This document shows, piece after piece, positions 9,565-21,299 of a stretch of DNA of 64,000 nt. A model generated the notes under the pieces. The model saw only the letters and a program-made list of their open reading frames with translations. It did no database searches and was not told the DNA's origin. This stretch comes from Letharia columbiana (Eukaryota > Ascomycota > Lecanoromycetes > Lecanorales > Parmeliaceae). Position numbers and translations under genes: made by a program. Numbering within the stretch: the stretch's first letter is position 1; each line of letters opens with the position of its first letter. The stretch is taken from the NCBI RefSeq assembly GCF_014066305.1, contig NW_023501112.1, positions 1 through 64,000 of the forward strand. The letters are read 5' to 3'.

Positions 9565-10521
9565 TCACCAAACCACTTTGGCTATTCGACTCTCGAGCAA
9601 TTGTGCAATCTCTAGGTTGTTCAGCTCCATGAACATCATATACCCATTTCCCCGAATCCCACGATCGGTCAGTCGAAGCCACTCGACGCTGACGCCCGCA
9701 TGTTTAGGGAAATTGCCGGACCAATACGGTCGAGCAATGCGCTATCAGCCACTTCTAAACCACTTTGTTCGATGTCCTTGTCTTCTAAGGATTGTACTGT
9801 GATGGCGTAGCAGGCATCGAAAATTGGATCACCTGCTCGGCCGGAAATGAGCCACTGCGTATGGAATTGAGTTTGAGGCCAGAGTTTGGATTCAGCCGTG
9901 GAGGTCCGGGGAGAAAGAGAGGTTTTGGGAAGTTAAGTGCTTCCTGTCCATGTATTCTTGGGGATGCTTGTTCTCATTCGAAGACCCAGCTCGGATCACA
10001 GCTTTCAATGTATTTTTAACGAAGTTGACTGGCACGGTGCCGAGAGGGTTGGAGGAAGGCTGCCACGCTGAACGACGACGGGTGGGCAGATCGAAAAGAT
10101 AGCCTACGTAGCTGTGATCAATCAAGTAGGAAGCCCGCTCTCTGCGGCCGTCAGGGACATTGAGCCAATTTTAGTCGTCAATCAGCGTGAAAACCAGAGG
10201 TGCTGGTTAGCAAATGGTAAATCTGGTATGAAATGTATTGTCACTGGTGAAGGGAAGATAAGGATACCATCCCGGAAAGCACACGTTTGCAAAGAGACTT
10301 GAGACCCGATGCGAAACGAACCGATGCAGTTTGTCCACCGCCATGAATAAACCCCAATGGCAACACGTGCCTAACATTTCGAAGAGGAGCAACCGCTCGA
10401 CATACATCTGCCTTTGCATCACGCGCTTTCCATGGGGCTTTCCGAGACGGTTCTTGTCGTCCACAAAATTGCCGCCCACGTAAAATAGAGACTGATGGCA
10501 AGCAGACTCCGAAGCTTCCAT
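9565..10521 (-). pseudogene. Alpha/beta-hydrolase (secreted-lipase-like) pseudogene
   Basis: Pieces of one alpha/beta-hydrolase lie in order on the minus strand but not in one frame. From the ATG at 10521: LFYVGGNFVDDKNRLG and QMYVERL; after a frameshift near 10370, PLGFIHGGGQTAS (oxyanion HGGG); then NWLNVPDGR (about 10150) after a likely intron whose acceptor is now AA instead of AG; then YLFDLPTRRRSAWQPSSNPL, KLWPQTQFHTQW (about 9870), GDPIFDACYA and LLDRIGPAI (about 9715). The segment with the nucleophile elbow (usually GHSQGG) is missing, the sequence jumping directly to HAGVSVEWLRLTD. The C-terminus has GNGYMM where the family has GNGHMM, a His-to-Tyr change explained by one C-to-T. It stops at 9565. 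With two catalytic elements gone it is not functional. It may once have belonged with the citrate synthase cluster. Confidence 0.8.
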
Positions 10522-10532
10522 GTTGCACACAG

Positions 10533-10559
10533 TGGTGGAGGAGGAGGAGGAGGAGGAGA
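10533..10559. repeat. (GGA)n microsatellite
   Basis: A short GGA/TCC run of about eight units lies just upstream of the hydrolase pseudogene start codon. Pyrimidine-rich tracts are common in fungal promoters on the coding strand. Confidence 0.8.
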
Positions 10560-11427
10560 ATGGGGAAGGGTATTCAGGTTCTCTTGGAAGAAATCACTGC
10601 TTTGAAGGAATGAAACTCGTATAAGAATACAAGGAGAGTAAATGTCCTTGGTCATAAAAAGAAAGAATACAGAAGAAGAAGAGACCCCCCTAGGCCCGAC
10701 GTTCTGCGGAGTAGTAAACCGTGCGTAAGATCTACAAGTCCTTGTCGCCTTGGCCCGAAGGAGCGGGCAGGGTGCTCATGAGCCAATGCAATAGGAAGCT
10801 GTAGCGCAACTGGTGTCTTACCATACTCCGTACCCGACATCAATGCATTTTTCGTCTGGCTGCCTTGTGCATCACGGTACACGACATCTCAACCATCGAT
10901 ATCCAAGCAGCCCCGCGGGGTGGGACGACACTGTCCCGAACGACCCGCCCGAAACCCGCAGTGGATGAAGGCATTACAGGCCAGCCCCGGATGGGTTCAT
11001 CAAACGCAAACAGATAAAAAACACGACCTTCGTCCAATTGTCTGGCGTAAGACAGAGGCGAGTGGGTTGCATTTGCCGCCAATTGCGCAGTTCAAACCAA
11101 AGACGAAAATCGCAACGCTTTCCCATCCCGGCGGCTTTGCGCTACATGGGGCATCATCATCAGCGTTGCCGGGGTTTTGGCGGAGATGCCGGAACGGCGC
11201 ACGACCAGATACAGAATTGAGTGAGGCGTACTTACGTACGTTCGGTTTTGCGCTCGCGCCAGAACGGTGATCAGGATGTAGGAAGCACTCGGGCGGTAGT
11301 CTTGTCACGAAGCATTCCTCCAGCATTGCCGTTACGATGGTACGAAGCCATCAGAGTGTCAAATAGTGCCGATACATTAGGTAGCAGGGCAGAGCGATGC
11401 AAAAGGGAAGCGGTTGGGGGTACACCC
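10560..11427. other. Non-RIPed region without a recognised gene
   Basis: Moderate-GC, CpG-containing sequence. Several overlapping frames of 76-116 codons occur on both strands (for example 10920-11270 plus and 11000-11326 minus), but none has a recognisable domain or clear coding bias and they contradict one another. Confidence 0.4.
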
Positions 11428-11437
11428 GTAGAAGCAT
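11428..11437. repeat. Target-site duplication, left
   Basis: GTAGAAGCAT, identical to 12333-12342, directly abuts the GGGC terminus of the MITE. Confidence 0.85.
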
Positions 11438-12332
11438 GGGCGAATTACTAATTCATACCCCGAAAGTATGGATCCTTACCGAATCATACCCCTAATTACT
11501 AAATCATACCCCTATACCAAATTTCACCCAAATATGGGGTATGATTCGGTAATTTGCCATTGCTTGGAGTATGATTTGGTAAGGATTCGTACTTGCTACA
11601 GTGGTCTACTTGAGTGGCCTACTTGTAGATACAGCTAGGTGCCTATTAGAAATTATTCCTTTAGGGCCCTACGGAGGCCTAAATAGGGGTGTCTGCAGCA
11701 TAAAGATAACCTGGGTATTTAAGAGGGCTCCGGAAGCGTCTTCGGTGGAGTGAACTGTTAGCAGCGGCCTTTACGGGGGGCCCTGCGAAGGCCCTGCGAA
11801 GGCCCTGCGGGGGCAAATATTTAGGTCCAAATAGGGGTGTTTTGGCTGTTAAGCGTAGACACCCCCGGGACCAGCCTTTTTAGCTGAGTCGCTAATAATA
11901 GTGTCTACAACAGTACGCTTTACAGCCAGAACACCCCTATTTGGACCTAAATATTTGGCCCCATAGGGCTTTCGCAGGGCCCCCGTGGGGGTCGCTGCTA
12001 ATATGAATCCCGTAAACCTTAAAGCGCAGGGTGTGATTTGGCCTTCGAGCAGTCGAAATTGCCCCCACTCGACTTTCAGACTGATAGAATTCTCATCAAA
12101 TACGGTTGGAGAAAATCCCTTACTTCTATGGTTAGACAGGCTAGATCGCGGATTATCTCCTTCGTAGTTTGAGGCTACTTTGATAATTTATTAAATCATA
12201 CCCCAAGCAATGGCAAATTACCGAATCATACCCCATATTTGGGTGTGATTTGGTGTAGGGGTATGATTCAGTAATTAGGGGTATGATTCGGTAAGGATTC
12301 GTACTTTCGGGGTATGATTCGGTAATTTGCCC
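11438..12332. mobile_element. MITE-like foldback element, 895 bp
   Basis: Long terminal inverted repeats: the left end GGGCGAATTAC and the complement of the right end GGGCAAATTAC begin a match of about 142 bp (11438-11580 with 12190-12332). It is flanked by the perfect 10-bp duplication GTAGAAGCAT at 11428-11437 and 12333-12342. The arms are built from repeats of a 17-bp motif close to GGGGTATGATTCGGTAA in both orientations. A second palindrome sits at the centre. It holds no transposase, so it is non-autonomous. It is scarcely RIPed. Confidence 0.85.
11755..12004. repeat. Inner palindrome within the MITE
   Basis: Arms of about 110 bp pair (for example AAATATTTAGGTCCAAATAG at about 11815 with its complement at about 11938), extending outward through GGGCCCTGCG-type repeats to TTAGCAGCG/CGCTGCTAA at 11758 and about 12000. 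This may be a second foldback element nested in the first. The frame at 11985-12167 is not credible as a gene. Confidence 0.7.
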
Positions 12333-12342
12333 GTAGAAGCAT
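12333..12342. repeat. Target-site duplication, right
   Basis: GTAGAAGCAT, identical to 11428-11437. Because the element ends in CCC and the left flank also has CCC, the duplication could be stated as slightly longer. Confidence 0.85.
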
Positions 12343-12414
12343 CTTTAGATATCATACTGACAAACATGCCGCATTAGTAGCATTGGTTGTTGACATGTCA
12401 GCAGAAGTTATCCT

Positions 12415-12716
12415 CTAGCGTCCGATCACCACATCCACCTGAAATGGACACACGTACTCGCCCAGAAACACAGTAGGCGTAGGCCTGCTCCCATCATCAC
12501 AGGTGCACTTATGTGTAATACTAGGATCTCTGCCGCCTTCCAGGATCTCATCCCTATGTGTGAGTGACCAGTCAGCCTGATAGAACATGGGTATGAGAAT
12601 TATTTGGGGAGCAGTTCGGGTGGCAATGAGGAGAAAAGACATACTCCTCGGGGGCGTCAAAAGTCACCGTTTTCCGAGGTTTACCTAGCCACTCTGGCAT
12701 CCCACCAAAATAGTAA
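12415..12716 (-). pseudogene. Fragment of an unknown small protein gene
   Basis: The C-terminal exon (12576-12415) reads ADWSLTHRDEILEGGRDP, then ITHKCTCDDGSRPTPTVFLG and EYVCPFQVDVVIGR, then TAG. The upstream exon (about 12716-12645) reads FGGMPEWLGKPRKTVTFDAP. Between them lies an intron-like 68-nt segment (GTATGT at 12644, TATCAG at 12577), but splicing it gives the wrong phase for the second exon, suggesting a one-base lesion. The upstream exon runs into AT-rich DNA, so the gene is 5'-truncated. Three cysteines in the last exon are compatible with a secreted protein. I do not recognise the family. Confidence 0.5.
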
Positions 12717-13660
12717 TATAAACATTTCTAAATAATCAATAATAAATCATAATAAACCCTCTTATATATCTATACGAAAGTCTTATCGTTAGAAGACTAC
12801 TACGCGTAAAAAGATCAAATTCTATAAAGCTTATAATACTCGAGAATTCGAAATTACGCTTAAAGATCTTTATATTTAAAAGAATATTTTATTTAATATA
12901 GATAGAGATTAGATATAACTTTAAGAGATTTAAAGCTTTTCTAATACTAGAAGATATAATAAATAATATTTTAAATATTTCTTTAAAGTTAATTAAGCTA
13001 TCTATAATATTCTATAAAATATAAATAATTTTATATAAGATTAATCGATAAAATATTAAATTAAATATTATAAAATTCTTATTTACTCTCGAATTATTAA
13101 GTGTAATTATTATAAATTTATTAATAATACTTAATTATATAAATAATATTTAATTAAAAAAGTATTCGAGCTAAATATAAAAAAGAGATTAAAATATATA
13201 AATATATATATAAAGATAATACTATTAAGAATTTTTAATAATTCATTATTTAAATAAATGAAAAGTATTAAGACGTTAAATTTATATAATAGAACTATAT
13301 ATTTTAAAATGCTAATACTATTAAAAATTCTAAAAATATATAAATAATACTTTTAAAAGAAGATATCTCGATTTATATTTTTATAGATATCTCTTAGAAT
13401 TATAAAGATAAATTACGTTTCTATTATAATAAGCTTAATTAACCTCGAGTTATAATTAATAAACTTTTAAAGCTATATTAATATTCTTAAAATAGAAATA
13501 AAAAGAAGTATTAAAAGCGTATATATTAATAAAAAGCTATTATTTCTTATAATTCTATTATATAATTATTCGAAAATAATATAATAATAAAATACTATAT
13601 TAAGTATTAGCTTTCGAATTATTATAACTTAATTAATTAGTTTTAAATTAAATTAGTATA
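12717..13660 (+). pseudogene. RIPed sequence with a BED/C2H2-type zinc-finger trace
   Basis: AT-rich, RIPed DNA. On the plus strand at about 13099-13155 the frame reads KCNYYKFINNT, stop, LYK, stop, Y. Reverting the RIP-type changes gives C-x2-C-x8-H-x2-H spacing, as in BED or C2H2 fingers of hAT-type transposases. The surrounding frame is Lys- and Asn-rich with many stops. The transposase core was not identified. Confidence 0.35.
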
Positions 13661-14080
13661 TATAATAGAATAAGGTAGGGCTAAGCTTGAAAATCTTGAA
13701 TTTGTATGTGCAGCCAATCATCAATTCGGGTTCGCTACGCTTTTTGGCTAGACCGGCTGAGTCATCGCGGGTAAATAAATTAGCGTCCGCAACCATCAAA
13801 ATCTCGCCCTCCTCCGCTCAAAAAAATAGGTGTACATTATTGACACATAGAATTACTTTTTTGTTTTCTATTAAAATTTTGTGATTTTTTTTTAAAAATT
13901 TTGAAACGCTGTTTGTGCTTTTCGAATTTTTAAGAATTTTGAAATTTAGTCTTATAATTATTAAAGCGCAAGGAATTCAAATATCGCTTACCAAAGTTCG
14001 CTCATCAAAGATCGCTCACCTACTTACTCGATAGCCCTAATTAAAAAAATGATTATAAATTTAATTCATAGGCCTTTACT
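13660..14080 (-). repeat. 0.4-kb dispersed repeat, left inverted copy
   Basis: Complement of 30853-31238. One terminus reads TATATATAATAGAATAAGG; the other, GGCCTTTACTCG. The same termini bound elements C and E and the copy at 59410-59880, so this is probably an internally deleted member of that family. It keeps many CA and TG dinucleotides. The ORF at 13687-13884 lies in the repeat and is not a gene. Confidence 0.75.
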
Positions 14081-14527
14081 CGTATAAGTATAATACTCTA
14101 TAAAAGAATAATAATTTAAATTATAAAAAGAAATAGAGTAAAGAGAATAAAGAAGTTAATATATAAAATATAACTACGCAATTAAAAATCGATAATTAAA
14201 TTAAGATTCTTAAATATTCGATTTAATTATCTAATTTTAATTTAATTAAAACTATCTAAAATCTTTTTAACGAATAAATATATTAAAGAAAATAAAATAA
14301 TTAATATAAACTTCGTATAATAATCTTAAAGAAATAAAAGTAAATTATATTAGAGGAAATTTAAGCTAGAATAGCTAAAATACTTTAACGATATTATATA
14401 CTATATATAGATAATTATATTAAGCTAATTAAGTTAAAGCTATAATAGAATTATATATAAATAACTTTATATTTAATGAAATATCAGAGTAACTAAGTAA
14501 ATCTCGGAAAACGATAACTTTTAACGT

Positions 14528-14665
14528 TCTCGAGCTTATACTATTTAGAAGTAATTTCTTTAATAGAGCGAGAATACTAATAGATTAACCGATATTCGGC
14601 TAAGTAAAAGAATTTATTAGTATCCTCGCTCTATTAAAGAACTTACTTCTAAATAGCACGAGTAT
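14528..14665. repeat. Inverted repeat, small foldback
   Basis: Arms of about 55 bp (about 14530-14585 and 14608-14665) share TATTTAGAAGTAATTTCTTT and its near-complement, with RIP-type differences, around a roughly 22-bp loop. A minimal MITE or hairpin remnant. Confidence 0.6.
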
Positions 14666-14689
14666 AGTTACGTATATTATAGAAGAGGC

Positions 14690-15745
14690 GCTATAATAAT
14701 AGAAGAGAGCGGAGATAAGGCGTCTAATAGTTCGAACTACTAGTTCTAAGAATCGAACTAGTCTAAATTAAAGCTATATAAATAGTTTATAGTTTATTTA
14801 AAGTTTAAACTAGTCTAGATAATTTAAACTAGTCTTAAACTATTAATCTACTTATATAAAGACTTAATCTTATTATTAAAGACTATAGACTCTATAATAA
14901 TATTAAATAGATTAATAGTAATAGTAGAGACCTTCGATAGCTCGAAATCGCTATCATTATATAGAGGTCTATATCGAAAGTCCTATACCCGTTAAAACTC
15001 TTACGCTTAAACTTCGAATAACGCTTTATCTAAAGGATTATCTAGATAATATATTTAAGATTCTTCGAAATCGTATCTAACTCTAGCTAGATTTCGAGAT
15101 TTACTATCTCTATTAAGATTAAAAGAAATATCTTAAATCTCATTATACGCTATAAGAAGATATTTTTAGACTTTCTCTCTATAAGATCGCTTTTCGAAAG
15201 TAGAATTAAGGCTATATTAATATAGATATAGAACTTTCGATATAGATCTTTATTAGTATATTAATACGAGTAGAGATCTATAAATTAAATTTATTATTAG
15301 AGTTACTATATAAGAAGTATATATATACTTTTAAAAAGAAGTTTTACGAAGAAGCGAAAGATATTTCTTAATATAGTTCTAATTAATTAATTACTTAAGT
15401 TAAAGCTATAAACGAAATTAAAGAAAGAAAGCGATATACTAAGTTACGCTAGTAAGATAAGTTACGCTATATTAGAAATATAATAATTACTCTTTCTCGT
15501 AAAAAGCTATATTATTCTTAAGCTTTTTCTTCTCTTATAAAGATTTAACGTAAAGATATATAAGATAGAAAAGAAGGTATACGAGTTTTACTTCTTATGA
15601 AAATAGATATATCGAATCTAAGATAGATACTAGAAAGTAATAAAAGGGAAAGCGTAAAAGTATTCGACGTAAAGATATTTTAATAAGATTCGCGTTTCTT
15701 ATCTTTAAAGATTTAGATATAAAGATATATAATCTAAGCTAAGTT
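14690..15745 (-). pseudogene. C-terminal part of a long RIPed ORF (split by element B)
   Basis: On the minus strand this continues, in the same frame, the ORF at 29606-30780 once element B and one target duplication are removed. Most stops are TAA or TAG where Gln codons would be expected (RIP of CAA/CAG). No domain is recognised. Nearest the junction the sequence is rich in Leu, Tyr and Lys. Confidence 0.45.
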
Positions 15746-15928
15746 TATTAGAATCGATATAGATGTAATATTAATATAGATATTTTAAATAAGATAACTA
15801 AGATATCGAATTATATAGATAGAAGAGAGATATTAAGTAGTAGATAAATGCCTCTACTAAGATACGCTAGGCCCGAATGAGTGAGAGGGCTAAGTGATAT
15901 ATTAAGGATATAGAATACGCTCGTAATA
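15746..15928 (-). repeat. 3' LTR of element B
   Basis: 183 bp, reading TATTAG...GTAATA on the plus strand (complement of a TGTTAC...-type LTR after RIP). Matches 29418-29600. Confidence 0.85.
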
Positions 15929-16609
15929 TTATTCTTCTTCTTTATAAAATTATATCTCATAATTAATAAGTAGAAAGGTAGAAAAATGAATATACATATA
16001 CGCTTGACGCCTGAAAAATGGTAAAAGCAGTAAAGAAATAATCGTATCCGGGATTTACATCATCGCACCTTTCTCTATAAGACGTATTGAAAACGATAAT
16101 AGCTCTTTATACTTACGCTCTAGCGATATCGCTAGCCGAGATATAGACGTATATAGAGAGCTTAATCGAGAGGAAATCGATATAATATAGTAAAAATTGT
16201 ATTTATAGGCGTAGAGGTAAATAGTAATAATTTTCGAATCTATATCTAAGTGAATAAAAGGTTTATGAAATAGCGCGATGTAATTAATCGAGGGCTTTCG
16301 AATCCCAAACCGAATCGAACCGAGCCGTAGACGCTAAGAACTCTAATTCGATATTAACGAGTTTCTTTATAGGATATCATATAATCGATATTAATAGAGG
16401 CTATCGACGGCGACGATAAGGTTTATAGATAACGTATTATAGCTTTAAAAGATACTTAGATATCTATTAATAAGAGAACCGTGCGCGGAAGGCCCTATAT
16501 AATGTAATTAATAATCGATATAGGCCTAAGAGATCGATTCTCGACTTCTAAAAAAATGAGGCTATTATAAAGACATCGAACGATTTCAATTCGACTAAAA
16601 ACGGGGTAT

Positions 16610-19600
16610 TCGAGGTAGTTTCGATATTTTATAAGTTAACCTTTATAGATAAGACTCTTTAAAATATCGTTTATAAAAGTCGTCTATTAGATCTTAGCAA
16701 TTTTCGAATTTACCGCCGTTCGTATTATATTAGATAAGATTATTATCGAAACCTTTTTACTTAACTTTATATTTAAAATAATTATAAATTAACTTAAATA
16801 TAAGTATTTCTTTAATAACTCATTTAATTCGATCGTTAATAGTTATATACTTCGACGATAAGTTTATCTATTCTAGTAAGAAGTTATTCGTAGCGAGACT
16901 TAATAAATTAAGATAAAAGACGTTATAGATTCTTATGCTTAATAAAAATTTTAGACGATATAAAGTTTTTATAAGGCCTATAATCTTAAATAAATCGAGT
17001 CTCTTATAGTCTAATTTGCGGGAAGGGCGATCGAAGATAATATTCTTACTACTTAGAAAGATCTTATCGCCTATCTAAAAGGTAACCTTTTATCGATACT
17101 TATTAGCTTATATAATCATAGCCTTTTAAGCACGATTCATATTACTTCTAATATACTTAAGAATCTATTTTATATAATTCGTAATATCCTCTACTTAAAT
17201 AGTATCGAGACGCTTACGAGTAGTCTTATAGTTAATAATATCCGAGCTAAAACTTATTTGAGAGTGAAATTTCTTATTCGCGAGGAAAGGTGAAATATTA
17301 GTAGTTAATAAGATAATATTATTATCGATAAACTCGATAATAAATAACTATCTTATCTAGTCGTTTTATATATAATTATAATATATTCGAAGATAACGCT
17401 TTATATTCTAATTCGCTTATTCGATCTATTTATCGATTTTAAAATAAAAAGCTATTAATAGCTTAGCTATAATATTTAATCTTTTATAAAAAAACTTTTA
17501 TATAATAGCTATAAATTAAGGGCCTCGATTCGATATTATTAAGGTCGATAGATTATATAGACGAAATACTTCTTTAAGTAGTAAGTTAACTATCTTCTTA
17601 ACGATAGTATCTTCGTTAATATTAAAATAGACTATATAATAACGTTTCTTAATAAATCGATTAATCGCTATTTAAATAGCGTTATAGTCGTCGAATATAG
17701 ATAAGCCTATAACGAAGTTAATCGATATATCTTATTATCGTTTCTATAAAATTAATAGAGACTAAAGTAAATTATATTTTCGATCTCGAAATACTTTAGC
17801 TCTCTAATAGATATAGTAATTCTAAATATAGGTGGCTACTATTATCCTTATTCCTCGCTAGTAATATTCCCTTTTAAGTAGTTTATAAATATATACTATC
17901 TCGAAATAGTCGTAGAATAATTAATTATATACCTCTTAAATAATATCGATATATATATTATCGAATATCCATAAACGATTCTTATAGTAAAGTATTCTAT
18001 TCTATACGAAGCACTTATTAAGAATAATTTCTCGAAACTTATTCTTACCCTCGGCGATAGCGTTACGAATTTTCATATAATAGTCGTTTTTCTTATTAAC
18101 GTTTATTATCTTATAATAGATAGAGTTATTAATTATATATATATTAATACTTTCGCTATCTAACTTTAATCGATTAGAAGTAAAGATTATTTAATACTAT
18201 TAACGTAATCGTTTATTCTTGAAATTAATTAATTTATATTCAGCTATTTATATAAGTATATTCGCCTTAACGTTTTAAGACTTAGATCGATAAATAATCT
18301 TTATATTAAATTCGAATAGTATATTCAAATAGCGGGCCTAGCGACGGCTAAGGTCTCTTCTTTCGACGAAGTATATTAAGCTCTTATGATCCGTAAAGAT
18401 CTTAATAGAAATATCGATATATTTTAGTTTAAGACGCTAGTATTTAAGATAGCGAATAATAGCTAATAACTTCTTATTATAAATCTAATAGTTATACTCT
18501 ATTAAAGTTAGATTTTTACTATAGAAGGCTATCGGGTAAAATACTCTCTTATCGTTATATTAAAAAAGAATATCTCTATTAACGTAGTCGAAAGAGTTAG
18601 TCTCTAGAACGGCCTTCTTTATTCTATCGAAATAACGTAGAACTAAAGCTTTAATAACGACGACTTTAAGAAAGTGAAAGATCTCTTAATATACTAGGGA
18701 TCAATTAAATATAGCCTCTTTTATGATGAGTTTTATTATAGATTTAACTATTTTAAAGAAATCTTTAATAAATCGCCGGTAAAAATTATAAAATTCGATA
18801 AAGGTTTATACCTCTTTAAGATTAATAGATATAGTCTACTCGATAATAATTTAGATTTTAATAAGATTTATTTATAACCCGTCTATAGATATTAGTAGAC
18901 CTAGAAATTTAGTTTTCTAAACGTAGAATTCGTATTTAAGAATATTTACCTAAAGGCTAACGTCCCTTAATTTCTAGAGGATTTATCTAACGTATTAAAT
19001 GTATTTCTTTTTTATCTTATTATAAATAAATATATTATCGAGATAGACCTAATAGAAGTCGTTTAAGTACTCGAATAGAATATTATTTATATACTATTAA
19101 TATATAATTAAATCGTTAATTAGATCGAAGAGGAGAACTCGATACTTATATACTTTAAGAGAGATAATAAAAGTAGTAAAATCCTCGCTATCGGGGTATA
19201 TACGTAGTTTATTAAACGCGGCTATAATATCTAATCGAGTAAGATATTTATATTTCTAAATTCTTATTAAAATCTCATCTATTAATGAAATTAAGTATCG
19301 ATTCCTTTTAATAATAGCGTTTAGCTTTCGATAATCTATATAAAAACGTAATTCTCTATTCAACTTTTCCGCGAATAGGATAGGTGAGGCGAATAGTGTA
19401 TAGCTTAGTATTATGAATCCCTTCTTCAGATATTTATCTAGATACTTCTTTATTTACTCTAATTTATATCCTAATATTAAATAGATTCTACTTTTCGAAA
19501 GTTTCGTTTTATCGAAGCTATCGTTAAATTTTAGCTTATAATTATAAGAACGATATAGGGAAAGTACGTTCGTCTTAGTTCTATTAAAAATATCGAGATA

Positions 19601-20313
19601 GTTATAATACTTCGTAGGTAGCCTATATTTCACCTTTTTAGAACTAATCTTATTAGTGCTATTAATCTAAATAGAGTAATAAAAACTATAATATTTTTTA
19701 TATTTCTTTTCTAAGTTATAGAAATAGAATTTATTAATTAATATACGAAGACCGCGAGATATTTAAGTAATAAGAGATATATATAGTATTAGCGTATTAT
19801 TATAGATCTTATTTATTATTAATATAAATAGTTTATTATCTTTTTTACGGGCTAGTTAATAGTAGACCGCTATATTAATCTCGACGATATTAATAAACTT
19901 AGACTCCTTACTATTCTTATCCTTATTTAATAAAAAGATATTTAAATTAATCTTATTATCGTAGGTGAATAGAGGAGAACTTTATCGTTTTAGTATAATA
20001 GATAAGAGAGTGAGTAATATAGATAATCGAAGCTCTGGAGTTAATAGAAAAGGGAGTTCGTTTATTATTAATATCTAATTATTATTATAATTATATCGAT
20101 CGAGTAGAAAGAGTATCTTATTTCATAACATATTAAGAACTACCCCGTGTTTATTTATTTAAGATTTTTCGATTATTATATCGTATTTCAATAATATAAT
20201 TAATATTAGATATATTCCTTCTTGATAATCTTTTACTATTATCGTAAAAAATAAATAATATATAATTAGTCGTTTTACGATCTAGTCGTTATAACCTCTT
20301 AGTAATTTAGATT
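16610..20313 (-). pseudogene. Element B pol relic: protease end, RT, RNase H, integrase, chromodomain
   Basis: Complement of this segment aligns with the element A pol region throughout; for example 18905-18960 is the near-complement of 24125-24180. Order on the minus strand is RT, RNase H, integrase, C-terminal chromodomain, diagnostic of Ty3/gypsy chromoviruses. Many stops come from CAG/CAA/TGG codons changed by RIP. It is broken at 20313 by element A and resumes at 27324. Confidence 0.85.
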
Positions 20314-20318
20314 ATAAT

Positions 20319-20513
20319 TGTTACGAGCGTATTCTTAACACACCTTAGTATTATAAGCGTATTCTTAATATACCCCTTAGCCCTATAACTAGCGAGCCTT
20401 AATAAAGATATTCTCTATTATATTATATCTTCTTTTCACCTATATAGTTCTAATACCTTAGTTATCTTATTTAATATATCTATATTAATATTATATCTAT
20501 ATCGATTCTAATA
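20319..20513 (+). repeat. 5' LTR of element A
   Basis: 195 bp beginning TGTTACGAGCGTATTC and ending CTAATA. It contains a short internal duplication of GCGTATTCTTAA not seen in the B LTR, so A and B are different subfamilies. Confidence 0.88.
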
Positions 20514-21299
20514 CTATAACTAAGATTAACTTACTTATTTTATTTATATTAATAAATAAATTTAAAGAAACGCGCTAATAGAGGCTTTAATAAGAAATTA
20601 AGTTAAGTTATCGTATTTTTAAATAAGTCTATTAGATAGATAAATCGATTTTAAAGAGCTTAAAAGAGATAGCGAAATAACCTCGATAAATAGTAATTAA
20701 GAGATAAAGAAGATATTAGACTATTCGTATAGCTAGCGAATCGAAAGAAATAGCTAACACCATCTTATATTTCTATATTCAAAATATATATTAGTAGTAT
20801 TACTTATAACTTTATATACTATAACGTCTAGAGTTTTAACGGGATTCTAATTAGATAAGAAACGGTCGAGTTATAGTTAATTTAGAATATTATTCTTTAA
20901 ATCGAAACTTCTTATATATAACTTCTTTACGAGATAAGGAACTCTCTGGGCGGAGTAAGTGTACTTAAAAGGTTACTATTTAAAGCACTTATAGTCTTCT
21001 TAACGTTTTAAACGATTAAGAAATAAGTATATTAAGCCTTCGTAAAGAAATAACCTTACCTTAAGCTTTATAGTAAAATTTTTTATTCTTAATATCGAAT
21101 AATTTCGACGCGTTTTTAAGAAACTTTACTGCTCTCTAGTATATCTAATATTCTTAATATTTATTCTTTTAAAGTATTTAAACTTCTCTTTACTTTATTT
21201 TAGCGAAGTCTAATATCGAAAGAATAAATTAAATTAAGACTTTACTAGAGTAAATTAAGTTTTAATAGGTATTAATTCTATTAGATAATATCCCTAACG

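Noticed and set aside
10920..11326. Overlapping 116- and 108-codon ORFs on opposite strands
   Set aside because: Neither shows domain, codon bias or neighbours that support it; at most one could be real and I cannot choose.
11985..12167. 60-codon ORF
   Set aside because: Lies inside the MITE, partly in its inverted repeat.
13687..13884. 65-codon ORF
   Set aside because: Entirely within the 0.4-kb dispersed repeat.
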